Origin: Floccularia luteovirens
Lineage: Eukaryota; Basidiomycota; Agaricomycetes; Agaricales; Squamanitaceae
NCBI GenBank assembly: GCA_009739215.1
Contig: VSJF01000001.1
Coordinates: forward strand, 372,001 to 436,000
Direction of reading: 5' to 3'
Length of the DNA stretch: 64,000 nucleotides
Below are positions 37,901-50,900 of the stretch, one piece after another. The notes below the pieces were generated by a model that had not been told where the DNA came from, did no database searches, and saw only the letters and a list, made by a program, of their open reading frames with translations. Position 1 is the first letter of the stretch; every line of letters begins with the position of its first letter. The translations under genes and the position numbers were made by a program.

Positions 37901-38486
37901 GGCTCTTATTGAAAAGAGGAAAAAATAACTAATCACATCTACGTCATAGGCCTGGTACACGCAAAATCTTCAAATATCTATTCCCGTCACTATTGGAGCT
38001 GCCATCATTGCGGTTCTCTTAATCTGGGTAATAATCAGAAGTGGGTTGAAGTTACATGACTTTGGGTACTTCTTTTCTGAATACTCATACTTCGAATTTA
38101 TCAACAGGTGTGAGACGATGCACGAGAAGAAGACCGGCAATTGTACCTATTGCCACGCCGTCAATGTCTGGTTATCATGGAAGACTGTCTAGTTATGATC
38201 AAGGAGCCGGATATGTCCGCTCTCCTGGTAGTAGAGTCATCCCTCCCACACCCGGGTCAGGGTAAGTTCAAATTATACTGTCTTATGAAAGCTCTGTTTT
38301 CGTAGGGGCTGTAAGGGTGTGTTTATTAACCTTTCCTTGTTTCCCTGCAGAGCCGTTTATACCCGCATTCCCCCCGCAACGCATGATCGATCCGCATCAG
38401 GCGGTGGGGTTTGGCAATCAGGGTATAATAACAATGACTGGCGAGGGGGATGGGTTGATGATGCTGCATATAATGGGAGAAGATAA
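34985..38486 (+). CDS. Fungal ADAM: membrane-anchored disintegrin/metalloprotease (M12B)
   Basis: Secretory-pathway zinc protease, type I membrane protein, roughly 900 residues in over a dozen exons. Order: signal peptide (LLTYALVVSLLAFFSL), prodomain with a possible Cys switch (PQACGHD), catalytic domain starting near KVLYMGVAADCTY, the zinc site HEIGHNFGA-I-HD (third ligand in a 6-nt exon at 36809-36814), Met-turn region AQFIMSPVA, a disintegrin-like domain rich in Cys (CGNGIVEKGEDCDPGKD, CDMPEMCTG), a Cys-rich domain, a transmembrane helix (IPVTIGAAIIAVLLIWVII, about 37980-38035) and a basic cytoplasmic tail ending WVDDAAYNGRR (stop 38484-38486). Start ATG 34985 is the first in frame with the signal peptide. 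Splice sites fit GT-AG throughout; the frame is intact. Relatives are the fungal ADM-A/ADM-B and fission-yeast Mde10; substrate unknown. Confidence 0.9.
36809..36814 (+). other. Six-nucleotide microexon (His-Asp) of the ADAM gene
   Basis: CACGAC is preceded by the acceptor TTTGTAG and followed by the donor GTAAGT. With the exon ending ...GHNFGAI (donor at 36751) and the next starting TGTGCCGATGG (acceptor near 36865) it completes HExxHxxGxxHD. Without it the zinc ligand is missing, although the frame would be kept. Confidence 0.85.
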
Positions 38487-41044
38487 AAAGTCGAGATAAT
38501 TTTCGTTCGTTCATTTCCTTTCTCCTTAACGTCTACAACCACACAAAAAAAAATTATCTTGCTTTCGATCTCCCACCAATCTTAGATCACTACTATAAAT
38601 GTAGTCCTCTGTGTGCATAAGTACTGTAACATTGTATAGAACTGGACTTTATATATATATTTGAGGAAACTCAAAAAGTTTTTATAATTTATTTGATATC
38701 GGGCTTAGGTGGACTTGTAACACTGCACGTCATGATCGATATCATGTAACCTATGTTGATTGAGCGCGGGGGCCGCTGGACAATTTTTTTAATGTATTAG
38801 GGAGTTGACAGCTGGATGCAGGTAAACTTTGGTTGCTCTTGCTTCGAGTTTGATTCTTTGATAATCGATGTCATATGCGTTTGAAGGAGAAAAAATAAAA
38901 ACGAGAGATTGATTGATACGCGCCTGTTCAACGTCAATCTCTCATGAAAACTGTTTAAATCAAGACTCGCGTGGGCAGTTCGACAGTTCAAAACCGTACC
39001 TTATGTAAGAAATTCTAATCCGAACAAGAGGTACCGTAGTGATAGGTGTTATGGCATCTTGACAGATTCTGATGTGGATGTGGCAACAGAAAGGTCATAC
39101 ATCACTACGATGATGATGGGGGGCGGGCTTTCTCTTTCTTGATGATGAAAAGAAAGAAGACCCCGGTTTGACCGACTAAAAAAAAAATTACCCAACACAG
39201 TTTAGCGATCAGTGACTTTTTGTATGCGGGTTGGTTTCGGTTTTTTTCGTGGTTTTAAAATGAAACATGGAGTAGCCATGTACCCTTCTTAGTTTCTCTC
39301 TTCCCGCGGAGTAAGAAAGAACAAGAAATCGCGGTAAATCTATTCAAGGGTTTGAATTTGAATTTGAATTGGGGGGGGGGGTCCTATTCCCCCTTCCATC
39401 AATCAGGTTTTAGCTTTTATAGCGCCTTGGACTTGACATGGGCTTGGGAAGCCTAAGAGAGGGATGAGACATGTATACCAAGGAAGGAAAAGGGGGGAAG
39501 AACATACATTGATGGCCGTTGAATTGAAATAAAGGCGGTCATGATACGCATGTATTTAATCGATTGGAACCCGAGTTGACATTTCAGTCCCTGCAGATTA
39601 CCTGGTAAGCATTCGTATAAGGATATACAAAGAGATCATCGCATACTTTGAGCTACATATAGTAGAACAAAAAACAGTGGGTGGTATACACGTGCTAAAG
39701 TTGATGTTAGTCCCCCTGAGATTGCAACACATACATAACTTAAGCTGATGGATGACAAACTAAAGAAAAAAGACGTTAAGGGAGCATTCCCAACGCCGAA
39801 CATCCAAGATGATCAGATCACAAGACATCGAGAGACATCTATAAAAAAACTGTGATTACTCCTGGTCCTTGTGGCACGTTTACGTGCTTGAGTGGTCAAA
39901 AAGCGGTGAAAGGTAAGATGCGATCTAACCAATCAATGAACTGATGGAGGCAGTGCTTACCCACGAGACCAACAAGGTCTCAAGGTCCAAAAACGACAAG
40001 AACAACATCTTGCAGGGTTCCCAGATAAAATCAGGATCACAAGCCCTGCTGAGAAAAGAGGGATCATTGATTTGAAGGTTCTTTTTCAAAGTTCTTGTGG
40101 CGAGTCTGACCGATTTAAGCCCTACCGGCTGCTGTAGAACCCATTCCCGACAGCTCGAACCACACGTTGCTGTTGTTGTCACTTTGAACACTAGCCCCTA
40201 TGAGCATCAACTTCATCAATACATAGCATCATCGTCGCAACCCATCCATAATCTCTCGATCTGTTGTTTGTTTCGGGTCTACTGAGTTACCCGGGTGATT
40301 CATCGTAATTCTGGTTCTTATTGCTGACAGAGCAGTGTGAACCTGAAAAAAAAGGAGCAGGGAAATCTAAGCCTATCGTCAACGGGTGAATAAGGGAAGC
40401 GTCGATGCCGAAGTGATAGGCAGCCGACTCTTGTTTCGTTGATTCATAATGTCGGACTCAAAGAAACACTGTGAAATCCACAACAGGGTGGTCTTTGTAC
40501 GGCGCGAGATGTCCCTTCGTTTTCCCTATCTCCTTTTCCTTCCACATTGCACTCTGATCGGAATACCACGATGATTATCAGAGGCAAAAAAGAAGAGTTT
40601 GGGTGCTGCGGAGACAGTTCCAGTTGTCTGGAAGGGACAAATCAGGATCAGTGGCGGACAGGGTGTATAGAACATTGGAGCCCCCTACCGCAATTATCAG
40701 ATAAATGCCGCGAAAGGGTTCAGGAAACCGGGCTGATCTTTGCACTGCACTGGCAGTTGTCCGGACAATCGCCGATTCGCTAGTATAAAAGGCTGAGATG
40801 AATTTGGACAACATTTGATCTCGAAAGAAGCGGTAAGTCCGCAGGCGCTAAAGCGAGCGGTGGGAAAATGTTGAGCCCACACAGAATGCACACCTTAAGG
40901 TCGACTCTTCTTAGAAGACTGATGCATCACACGACTACGCTCGGCCAGGGCAAGAATTCTCTTTACGACTTAAATTCACTGTTTTGCATAAAGATAGCTC
41001 TCTTTGCCCATAGTATAGGTATGGAACCGGATAATAATAGGAGA
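38487..41044. other. 2.56-kb interval without an assignable gene
   Basis: Convergent ends of the ADAM and ClpP genes. It contains a G run of about 12 bases at 39369-39380 after a short GAATTT repeat. An 88-codon minus-strand frame at 39925-40191 has no recognisable domain. Stretches with promoter-like pyrimidines exist but nothing can be assigned. Confidence 0.5.
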
Positions 41045-42182
41045 TCACGAGGAAGCACTTTCTGTCTCCGATGGTGGCCGTTTCTCTAGAATTCCATCGA
41101 CAATGCCGAAAGCTAAGGCTTCTTGTGCTGTGAGAGCTGTTAAACAAGGTTACCAGCCCATTTAAAGAAAACAAAGGTACCTGTCATGTAGTAGTCGCGC
41201 TCCAATGCCTTTTCTTGATGGAAGTTAAATATGACCATTGATGGATATGTTATATTTTGACCTACCGAACCGTGCCAGACCCTCGGTCTGGGTCTCGCCT
41301 TCTATTGAGCAATGTTTTTGATATATGTTGGTTAGCAGCTCTCTGATGCGCAGTATCTCCTTTGCATGTATGGCAATATCCGAAGCCTGCCCAGAAGCGC
41401 CACCCGAAGGCTCTATAAGAGGAAAGGCAATGTAGAAAAAAATTGAAGCATTGAAAGGGTGTGGCGTACGATGTATCATGATACTGGCATTTGGCAGGCA
41501 GTGTCGCTTGCCTTTTTCACCGGCGGCTAGAAGAAGTGATCCCATCGACGCGGCGAGTCCTATACTGTATGTATGTATAGGTGACGAAACATACTGATTA
41601 TAATATCATTCAATTGAATTGCTGATCACCGAGTCATGACTGGAAACAGATCACCTGCATCTATTAAAATGAGCGAGTTTCAGAAACTGAAAAATGAGTT
41701 GTTTTACTGTATCATAAATTGCTAGCCCTGCAGTCACGCTTCCCCCTGGAGAATTAATATACAGGTGAATAGGTTTTGAGGAATCCTCGGCCTCAAGGAA
41801 GAGCAGTTGTGCAACAACAAGTGTCGAGTCTGTATCCCGTATCTGGGAAAATTGAGATAACTCAACTGAGTGCAGATCTCTGATCAACGTACTGGTCCGT
41901 GCAACATAATTACTCGTTCCCGCAACAAGCGGGAAAAAATGTCATACGAACGTTCACCTCTTCCCTAGTTGGCAGGCAATGTATCAGCTTGACTAACTAC
42001 ATCAAGGAGAGATTGCTACTCACGGTTTGTTCAATCACTATTGGCACGAGGTTTGCATAAGGTGGGGTGGTGGATGGGTCCCGCTGCGTTTCGGACAGGA
42101 ACTGGCCAGCCAGTGGATGAAATTTTCGCGATAACAGCGGAGTCAATGATCTCCGTGATGTTGAGGCCAGACGTGAAATCAT
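41045..42182 (-). CDS. clpP: ATP-dependent Clp protease proteolytic subunit, mitochondrial
   Basis: Serine protease that forms the barrel of the ClpXP machine in the mitochondrial matrix. About 260 residues from ATG 42180-42182, with a Ser/Arg-rich import sequence ([21 protein letters not shown]). Visible landmarks: [39 protein letters not shown], the catalytic serine in [17 protein letters not shown], the catalytic histidine in [17 protein letters not shown] (IHQP is made by an intron ending at AG before CCTTCGGG) and the late ERDYYM...[11 protein letters not shown], ending [11 protein letters not shown] with TGA 41045-41047. Five or so short introns. The frame is intact. ClpP is lost in baker's yeast but present in other fungi. 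Confidence 0.93.
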
Positions 42183-42434
42183 TGCTAGACAATTCAAATT
42201 AATTCAAAAGTATGAATTACCTCGAGGAGGTATTGTACTTGAGCTTGATTTCCAAAGTTTCAAGCTGTTTTCTTTGAAAGAGTATTGGTCACATGACTGA
42301 CGCGTCAGAAAAGTGATCCAACTTCCCAACTTTCAAGAAATTTCTCACCGTCTGTGAAGTCGTACTTGCGGGCCGCAACTATACCATTCATACATTCGAA
42401 ACGAACCTTACGACTGTACTTTCCAACTGGCGAG
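42183..42434. promoter_or_regulatory. Divergent promoter between ClpP and BRL1
   Basis: 252 bp between two start codons facing away from each other. It must hold the promoters of both genes; no motif can be assigned with confidence. Confidence 0.5.
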
Positions 42435-43833
42435 ATGTCAGAGAGGTTTCAGGCTCATAGATCTAAGGAGGCTCCTATGGACTATCAATGGACAAACCGC
42501 GACCAAGTAAAACCTGTATGGGCATCAACGAATGATCCAAACACTCCACGTAAACGTAGGCTTATTCTCTTCGTATCTGAGTAGCGCACTGAATCCCCTG
42601 CAGGACCCCATGATGTTCTCAATTCCCGACCAACGCCTTTCAGTGCACCACAAACGCCAATGTTCGGAAGTAACCAAAACGTTCCGTTCATCTTCGACAT
42701 ACCACCGACCCCCGCCACTCCACAACCTTACCCCTGGGCACCACCTCCTCAATTCTCACCCTCTAAAGCATTCCCTAATCAGGAAGAGTTGAAAGATATT
42801 GATATGTCTGAGCTAAGTCCTGAGAAAGATAACCATGAGAGCAAGAGTCCGGAGAATGGGCGACCTATAGCAATGGGCGGTCTAAGAAGGGTTTTCAAAC
42901 AACGTCAAAAGTCCCGAGGACGTGTACAACAACAAAGACAAATGGATGAAGGTCATGATATGACGAATAGCGAAGATGAAGGGGAAGACGCCGTTGGACC
43001 ATTAACACAAAACACGTCGCATCATTATACATTGAATATTCCTGCACCAGCACCTCCTCAATCGGATATGCCATATGTTCTTCTAGGGTAAGTCCCCACT
43101 TTGTTATGATCCCAGGTACTAATGTCTTTATAGATACCTTCAGTTCTTCTTTAATCTATCACTCATACTTCTGTTTCTGTACCTCGTTGTACAATTCATC
43201 ATCACAGTCCAACGAGATGTCGAACAACGAATTTCCGAGTATTCCCAGGGTATGTACATCTTCAAGAATCACATGGACAATCCGTTATCCTTTATCAGAA
43301 ATTGTGCAGGAAATCGCCATGTGTGCGCTTCAATACAAGAACAACCTCTGTGCTTCTAATGCAGTTCCGGCGATGAACCAACAGTGTGCAAATTGGGAGA
43401 CATGCATGAATCGAGACCCAACAGTGGTTGGACGCGCCAAAGTCGGCGCCGAGCTGATCGCAGAAGTTGTAAATGGCTTCGTAGAGCCGATCAGCTGGAA
43501 AACCCTGGTAGGAAAAGTAACTCAGTCTTCTGGATCCACAAACTAAGTGGATAATTCTCGCAGATATTCACACTCACTTCATTGGCATTTTTAACTGTGT
43601 TTATTAATGCGCTTCTGTCGCTTTATCGTTCGCGGCACCAACCTATTCCTGCCGCACCACACCACCCAGCTCCATTTCCCATACCACCACCCACGACCCC
43701 ATATGCACCTTACGGTGGATACCTTTCGCCGGCCCACAACCCTGGCTGGATGCGCCAAAAACATGAAGATGATATGGAAACACCTACAAGGAGACGGCGA
43801 CTTGAAGGTGGCGAGGCAGCTAAAATAAAGTAA
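42435..43833 (+). CDS. BRL1: Brr6/Brl1-family nuclear-envelope protein
   Basis: Integral inner nuclear membrane protein needed for nuclear pore assembly and lipid homeostasis. About 395 residues: ATG 42435 (MSERFQAHRSKEAP), a Pro-rich and acidic nucleoplasmic N-terminus with PMFGSNQNVPFIFD, a first membrane helix (FFFNLSLILLFLYLVVQFII), the lumenal domain with the family's four cysteines (MCALQYKNNLC, QQCANWETC), a second helix (FTLTSLAFLTVFINALLSLY) and a His/Pro-rich tail ending GGEAAKIK, stop 43831-43833. Four introns (near 42550, 43090, 43252 and 43510). Brr6 and Brl1 are separate genes in yeast; one copy serves both roles in most other fungi, so the symbol is a best guess. Intact. Confidence 0.9.
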
Positions 43834-46800
43834 CGAAAGCCTCGGAGCATAAGCATCTTTCACACTGTTGACAAGCTGTTGTCTATTATGCAATTCGTAT
43901 ATTCTGATTCCATTCGGTCCCTATCAAGTTTCTCACAGATATTCATATACACAGTCTGCTTTCCCTAACTACGCATTTATCATTAGGTGAGCAAAGTTTT
44001 TCCGTTCCGTCACAGTCTCCGTCATTGATCATCTTCAGAAATAAATATCATCGTGATACCACATGTTTTGGGTCTTCCTTTCCTTAGTTGTGCATTTAAG
44101 CGGGGAGCAGACCCTCTTTTCAACGTGTCTCTAACAAGTCACGTCACTGCAAGACATCTTGATTGTGATTCCGGTTTCTGCCGATAATTTCATCGGTGTC
44201 TATCTCAGTCTGTCACTCCTTAATCTGTCGTCACCATCCCATGGCTGTTCACAATGAAGATCATGTCAGTTCTCGGAGTCGATCTGACGATATCATGTGG
44301 AACAGAACAGCCCAGGTGATTGGCGACATCCACATCGGGGGAATAAATCAGGTCCTCACATGAGTCCGTTGTATTGGTACTATATACTACAGGCTCTAAC
44401 TAACCGTGGTTAATTGGAGGCGATGGCACAATACCCTTTTGACATTTATCTAAGTTACTAAGTTTATGTTGAGTTTCGAAATAGAAAACCTAGGAGGTGA
44501 GGGCCGCGCGTGTCTCCCACGCAATACCCATGCAGGGACATAGCGAGCTTCTTGGGTGTGTGCGCCATATTGAATACACGCACACGCAGTTGATGGAATG
44601 GGTATTAGTGTGGATGGGATTGTTCTCGAGGCGAAGGATATATCTAAATCCATCGTGGGTGTGAGGGGCTCCGAGTTTTACTCGATCCTAAGTATGAATA
44701 TTTTAATTTTATATTCCATTTGATGAGATAAAGATATCACTGCACTGATCATCCCCGCTTGTTCCATCGGCTCCAGTCTATATCTGAGCATTAATTTCGC
44801 ATGCGCCGATTGCGATGATGTACAGTCCCCCCCCCCCCCCAAGACTCGAGCCCAGAGCAATTTGCTCTCCTTTTTATATATAATTCCCTTCATTGATCCA
44901 TTTATCGCCGCTTTATTTTGCCAGTTTTGCAGGTTTGATGGGGAGTAGTTCATTTTTTCTCTTGAACCCCGTTTGTTATCGACGCTCATGTCGTAACACG
45001 TTGATACAGGTACCCACAGTTCTTAATCAATATCAATTCTTTTTCTGTATTAGAACAGAATAAGGGTTGGAACTGTGAAAAAAAAAGCAGGTTGAGTTCG
45101 GGAGGGGGTATCTGCGAACTGGATCTTCTCAAAGTTCCACCGAGCCGCGCGTCAGATGGCAGCTGCCTGTGTGGCAGTTTCAATTCATGTTCGAACTGGC
45201 AAGCCCCGTCAAAAAAGAATGCCCTGCCAAACTCGTGTTCATGTGTTATGTCAAACTTCCAGGAAGGGGTTTTTTTGTGTGCTCGCTTCATCTCCCCTCT
45301 TTCAGGGTCTCCACGCTCCCCAAATTTGTGCCAGGATTTAAGGTTCAGGTTCAAGAAGGGTTGAATTCCCGGTGTCGGCTGTTTGTCGTGTTGTGCTATC
45401 AGGATGACCATGGATGTAGTAGTAACCGCCGCACAGCTGCCGTGGTCGCGTAAATTATCCCCAGGGCTTTTGTTGGCTTAAGTGGCACTTCATTTTATGT
45501 TCCACGCAGAACCCGTAGTCCAGCCGGTACCCTACAAGACCTGTCAAAAACTCTGCATTCTTATCATTTCATAATCATTTGCAGCAGGGCATGGTGGCTG
45601 TTGTCGTTATGTATACAAGGGTCCCTTCCATATAATCGTCTAATGAAGGACCTGTATGAGCAAGTTGTCATTCTATGTCGCAGAGGTAAAACCAATGACT
45701 TCCATTCTCTCAGCTATTTCTTTAATTAAATTGATATGTTTAATGGTACCTATGAACTTAAACAGGCCTAACTAATGACTTCAGGCAGGTTGCGCTCGGA
45801 GAAACAGTTGACCCAGGGTCGAAAAGGCATATGGCGGAGATCATGCATCAGCCGGATAGATTATCTACGTAAGTTAGGATGCATGGGTAAGTAAGGATGA
45901 TACTTGCGGTCTGTGGTATTTTGTGTTTCCTTCTGTACAGATATAGATTTTTTCAGGATCACATCTTGATCGAGAAGCAAACCAACACAATACATATTGT
46001 GCATGCATGCGTGATGCTTGCTGAGAATGTGTTATTCAGTTTCTGGGCCGCTTCAAACCCGGATCTGACGTCGTTGGTCAATCAAAAGTTAAATGGACTT
46101 AAGTACATTCATAAATGGGTTGTCGATACAGACGATGATGCGGTGCGACATGATGAGATAAGTCACTGTATCTATAAGTATCATCATGAATGCGCCGTGA
46201 CTGATGGCTTTATTCCAAATTGCAACATAAATATATAACAAAGGATCTGAAATCTTTCACAGTTCTATGCCAAGTATTTATAAACACAACAAACGCGTTT
46301 ACACATGTCAAATGTTGATTCCTGGATACATGCCCGGTTTCTATGTATGGCGGTTGCGGGGACTCTGTCATGGGTTACACTGCCATGCCTGAGTAATGTT
46401 ACAATGCAAAACTGTAGTGACACGCCAGATCATGAACGACTGACACGAGGCACTAAGACAGTAAAGCAACATCGTGTACGATTGCTGTTTGGCTGTGAAA
46501 TGATGATCACTTGTGACTTTGTGCTGCGACATCGATAACCCTCCCGATCGCTGTAATAAAAAGTGGACAAGATTCATATTTCGTATATTAAAGGATAACA
46601 TCAGGAAATAGGAGTGTGGACTGTTACAGCAACCCACGACAACTCGTAGTTATTGTATGAATGCTGTTGGGGTGTGAAGTCGGTCATAAATAGGTGATTG
46701 GATTACCCAGGTTGAGTACAGTCCATGCGAAATGAAGTGCAAAGCACTGCCTAACTTCATGTGCAGTGGATGGTGTAAAATGAAATAATTTGCAATCGGG

Positions 46801-47354
46801 AGAAGAAACAGTGCAATGAGTTGTTGTTTACTAGGCCCTTTATGACGATTTCGTTACAAAGTTGCATGATAGTGATTTGATGTTTATCTCAAACTCATGG
46901 CATGACCATGCCTGTCCGAATAGAAACATAATGTTTCTGCACAAAACATCCCTGTTCCACTTATGGGTTCATCGATCGGATCGATTGCGATCATAATGCA
47001 GTCAAACCCGTCGCTGTAATCCTGAAGCTTGTTTCTCTTTTGTGCGCAGATAGCAGTTTGCGTGCTTTGATCAAAGGGGGTAAACTGAAATCTTATTCAA
47101 TCAAAAAACTCCTAGATACAAAGACACCAATGGAAAAGCAAAACCAAGAAACAAAGAACGAAAGCAGCGAATCTATACGCCGGGTCTAAGTACGTCATTG
47201 AAGAGGGATAATTTGATAACCATCTCCGCGCTTTCGTGTCCATTCTGCAAAACCAGGCCGTCAAAAGCGGAGAGTCAGATGTTTTCGATCCTTCAAAACA
47301 ATAGATCTGTTCCATCGTAATCGATTAATCATCCGACTCTCCACGTTACCGGTG
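43834..47354. other. 3.5-kb gene-poor interval
   Basis: No gene recognised on either strand. It contains a run of 14 C at about 44827-44840, some CpG-rich stretches, and one 113-codon plus-strand frame (45897-46238) whose product shows no family motif. Convergent side of BRL1 on the left, SERF 3' end on the right. Confidence 0.5.
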
Positions 47355-47989
47355 TTATTTCGCGCTCCCTCCTGCCGCTTTCTCTTCCTCCTTTTTCTAT
47401 TAAAAAAGGATTAGAAATTAGAAATAAAACATATATATCAATTTTTTCTCACCTTTTGCTTCGCACGGAGTATTTCTGCGTCTCTGCAACACATTCATTG
47501 ATTTATTACCATCAGGAGGTCAGAGTTCGGATATAGGTGATAGTTATAGAATGTGTTGATGCAAAGATATGGGGAAGAAAATCAATTACACAGCAAGTTG
47601 GACGTAACTAAAAAGCAACGTACGCTTCTTTACGCTTGGCCAGGCTGGCAGCGCTCTCTTTTGGCTTTTTCTGCGCTGAAGACTTCTTCTGTGCTTTCAG
47701 GCGATCCTGTTCGCGCTGATTACCTCCTACATTTGTGGTATCCAGTGTAAATGGCCGTCGGATCGTTTATAAATTTACGAAACCATTCATAATGCCACAA
47801 GATATGCACGTAAGGGTTGGGGATCCGGGATTTTATGTAATTGGCATTTTACGGCGTAGAGTGAATGGAAAGTCGAATGAGGTCGTCCATGTGCGTGAGC
47901 AAGTAGATGGATGGGGAAAAGGGGGAACTTCAGTGAATCGATGCTGCTACTTGCAAGTTTTTGTGTGGGGGTTGAGACTTACGAGTCAT
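47355..47989 (-). CDS. Small EDRK-rich factor (SERF/4F5 family), 60 residues in four exons
   Basis: Short, highly charged, disordered protein; animal relatives (SERF, MOAG-4) bind nucleic acid and modify protein aggregation. The exons are 47983-47989 (ATGACTC only), 47624-47726, 47453-47483 and 47355-47396, together 183 nt including TAA 47355-47357. The product starts MTRGNQREQDRLKAQKK, continues KPKESAASLAKRKEADAEILR and ends KAAGGSAK, matching the family's GNQRE...R start and Lys-rich centre. All borders are GT-AG. No single open frame is long enough to reveal it. The gene is compact but its first intron (256 nt) is long for this window. Confidence 0.88.
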
Positions 47990-50900
47990 TTGCGTTTGTC
48001 GTAGTTTTGTTTATGAACTGAGGAAGGTATAAGAATATAGGTTTCTAGAAATATGAAAATCAGTTTGATATCGTCGAAAATTGGTCCTTGTGCGGGGGAC
48101 AGATACCTACGAGGTGCGATGAGTGAGTAATTGCAATTTTGAAGGCGTCACTCTCTAAGAACGGGATGACAAAGGATGTCTTAAATCGGAGATTCTCGGA
48201 ATTTGAAATTTTGAACAGTGTGTGAGGTCTTTTGACGAATGGTTGAATTGTTTGAACATTCGAGAAGCTTGTAACGAACATAATACAATGGATTTACCAA
48301 GGAAAGAAGGTTTGGAAGGTTAGTTGTCGGAAAATTTGTATTTAACAATATTAACCGCCAGTTTCTAGGATACGTAGATTACTATGGCAGAATGTATCTT
48401 ATTGTTTCCGTTTATATGTAACAACATCCGGACCTTACACTAACCGATTGCCAAATCACATTGAAGCGGACAGGGGATACTGACATGTGCTAAGCCGAAA
48501 TGTTCCAGTACTTATGTTCCATATCCTTTGAGCCAAACTCCATCTGGGTTAGTGATAGCGATGATCAACTGGTTTGGAGAAGCATCTGAACCTTTCCGAA
48601 CGGAGTAGTTTCAATGTCATCTGGAAGCAAGGACCTTAGGAGTGATGTCGGTGAATGACGGAGATAGGGTGTGATTCGGCGGGTTTCTCATATCTGGACT
48701 ATCCCAGGCAGTGAGTGCTACTCCATACTACATGGAGTCATTTATATAAAGACTAACAAACTGGTTGGAAGTTCTCCTAGGCAAACAAGTCCCAGGTTCA
48801 CTCGGGAACTAATTTAGGGTCTGCGATGATCGCACCGAAGTCGCTACTTATGGTGTTCACATTTATGATTAACGAAATATTAAGACTTGGTATTTCCGAT
48901 ATTGTAGGTTTTGACAACTGTAGGATGACTCTAAATGTTCCAACAAATGAATGCGGCAAATATCCTTCATGTTCCAGCCGATGTCCAAAATGCCGTGCCT
49001 AAAAAAACATTATCCAGGACTTCTCCGACAAGCGAAACGTCGAACTTCAAGCTTCAAGGCTTTACTGGAGATTCCAATCCGGAGTGATAATATTCTGGTA
49101 CATCAATCCCGCGTTCCGTACGGCTATAATTGAATCGAAAGCCTAGCCCCAAGTCCGTGAAAAATGATAATATGACGAGTTCCGGAGGATATGCGAATTC
49201 TATCGACTCGAGGAAACTAACGAAACTCGTCGACGCAATTACTCGAGCGGCGGCCATTCCAAACCAGGCGTAGGTACATTCACAAAGTTCGCTATTAATC
49301 CGGATATCATGCCAAACTCCCCTAACCAAGGTACCCCAAGAATTTCGGCTTTGCAAAAAGACAGGGGTGGAACTCGAACGTGGCCGAGGAGCTTCCAATG
49401 CAGCTTGTATGATTGCACAATATGGGCGCCAAACTTCTACTGATAAGAACTATAGTTCATTGGGGTACTTTTTATCTCAGAAGATATCCCGAGGTTTACA
49501 TTTCGGAAATGGTAATAGGGATCGAGAAAAGCATGGCAGGCAAATCTACATGTATGTATTTATATACACCATATTACCGTGTAGGGCGATTCTCTATAGC
49601 CACCTCGAGCGCGTATCACCGCACTGTCATACCTGCCTAAAGTCTTTTCAGTGTTGCTTTATATGTATGTATGGATTATAGGAATGGAATGCTTCCCCCC
49701 GGCGTTTAGGTCTAGCCATTTCTAGACTTTGGGTTGATGATGATTTCCCTCTGAGAGCTGTCTCAGTCGGATTAGGACATTTACTATAAAGCAGTTTTTG
49801 TATGTATTGCACCCTGGGGTTCGTCGGAGAAGCGCTAGGGACACGAACTGAGTTGTACGTTTTAGGCCACAAAAAGCTACATATGTTCACCTTCATGCCG
49901 TCCTGTGATGCCCTTTCACACCCCCTCTGTTTCCCGTTTCCCGTTTCCTTCCTAGTTTGTAAGATGGCTGTATTTCTGGATTTGGATTGTGGAATCATTC
50001 TCATCGCCACAGATTGATAGACTGCGAACAGGGGACATGTGGATTGGAGCACGGTTGTTTTAGACTGCCCTCGTCAAGCACAGCAGTTTACTGTTGAATT
50101 GACATCTGACAACTGTCGGTATCTTAACGGTAGAAGATCATGTCGTTGGGCGGAGTATTTGGCTATTGTTAAACGAGTTTTATAAGTTTATTCTGGTCCT
50201 CCATTACAAAGTCAGGTGGTCTATCTTAGCTTCCTGGGGCAATGCATAGCATGGGGTTTTATCTAAGATGACTAGATATGGTATACACTGAATGGTTACC
50301 CTGCAGGTAGTGTGCACATAGCGAAGGGAAAAGGTGGCTTTAGGGGATACTTTTTCATCTGCACAGGAACGGACCGTACAACCGAGAAAGAAGCGGGATC
50401 TTTGGAGGTTGAAATGCTCGAAGGGCAAGGTGGTATGGAGTTAATCAGATAGTGGGGAGTAAAACATGCACATGCATGTCACATGTAATAGGTTTGAGCA
50501 AGTGCGAAAGCAATGCGTGGGTTACACTTCATTGCAACGAAGCTTGTTTTATATTGATTAATAATTAATTGTGCACAACGGCCCCATGAAATCCTCGCTG
50601 AAGTCGCGCACAGCAGTCTAAATTCCACCTATGTAATCGCTTGTTATGCGCAGCTTTTTCATTTGAGTTATATCCCCGAAATTGGGTGTGCAAAGTATTT
50701 TCTTTTCATTTGTGTCCCTGTTCACAAAACCTACATACTTGACTTGGGTTGATCATGAAATTCCGATTGTGTGGCATAAATGCTGCAATAGGCCCGACAC
50801 GTGGGTTTGTTCCCTTTTCTGCTGACTGGGAGGCTAGAACCTGGATAAACCCGAAGATACACCTTTTAGAGTGGAGCGCCGTTGTTCCCTTACCATTGTC

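Noticed and set aside
39369..44840. Homopolymer runs (12 G near 39369; 14 C near 44827) as G-quadruplex or regulatory elements
   Set aside because: Single uninterrupted runs without the repeated G-tract pattern; probably slippage or assembly-sensitive sequence.
45897..46238. A 113-codon plus-strand frame (MILAVCGILCF...)
   Set aside because: No family motif, no exon partner; may be chance in a gene-poor interval.
49054..49398. A 114-codon minus-strand frame, and a GTTCGAGTTCC motif near 49375 resembling a tRNA T-loop
   Set aside because: The frame has no motif. The T-arm stem does not pair and there is no acceptor stem or D-arm, so no tRNA.
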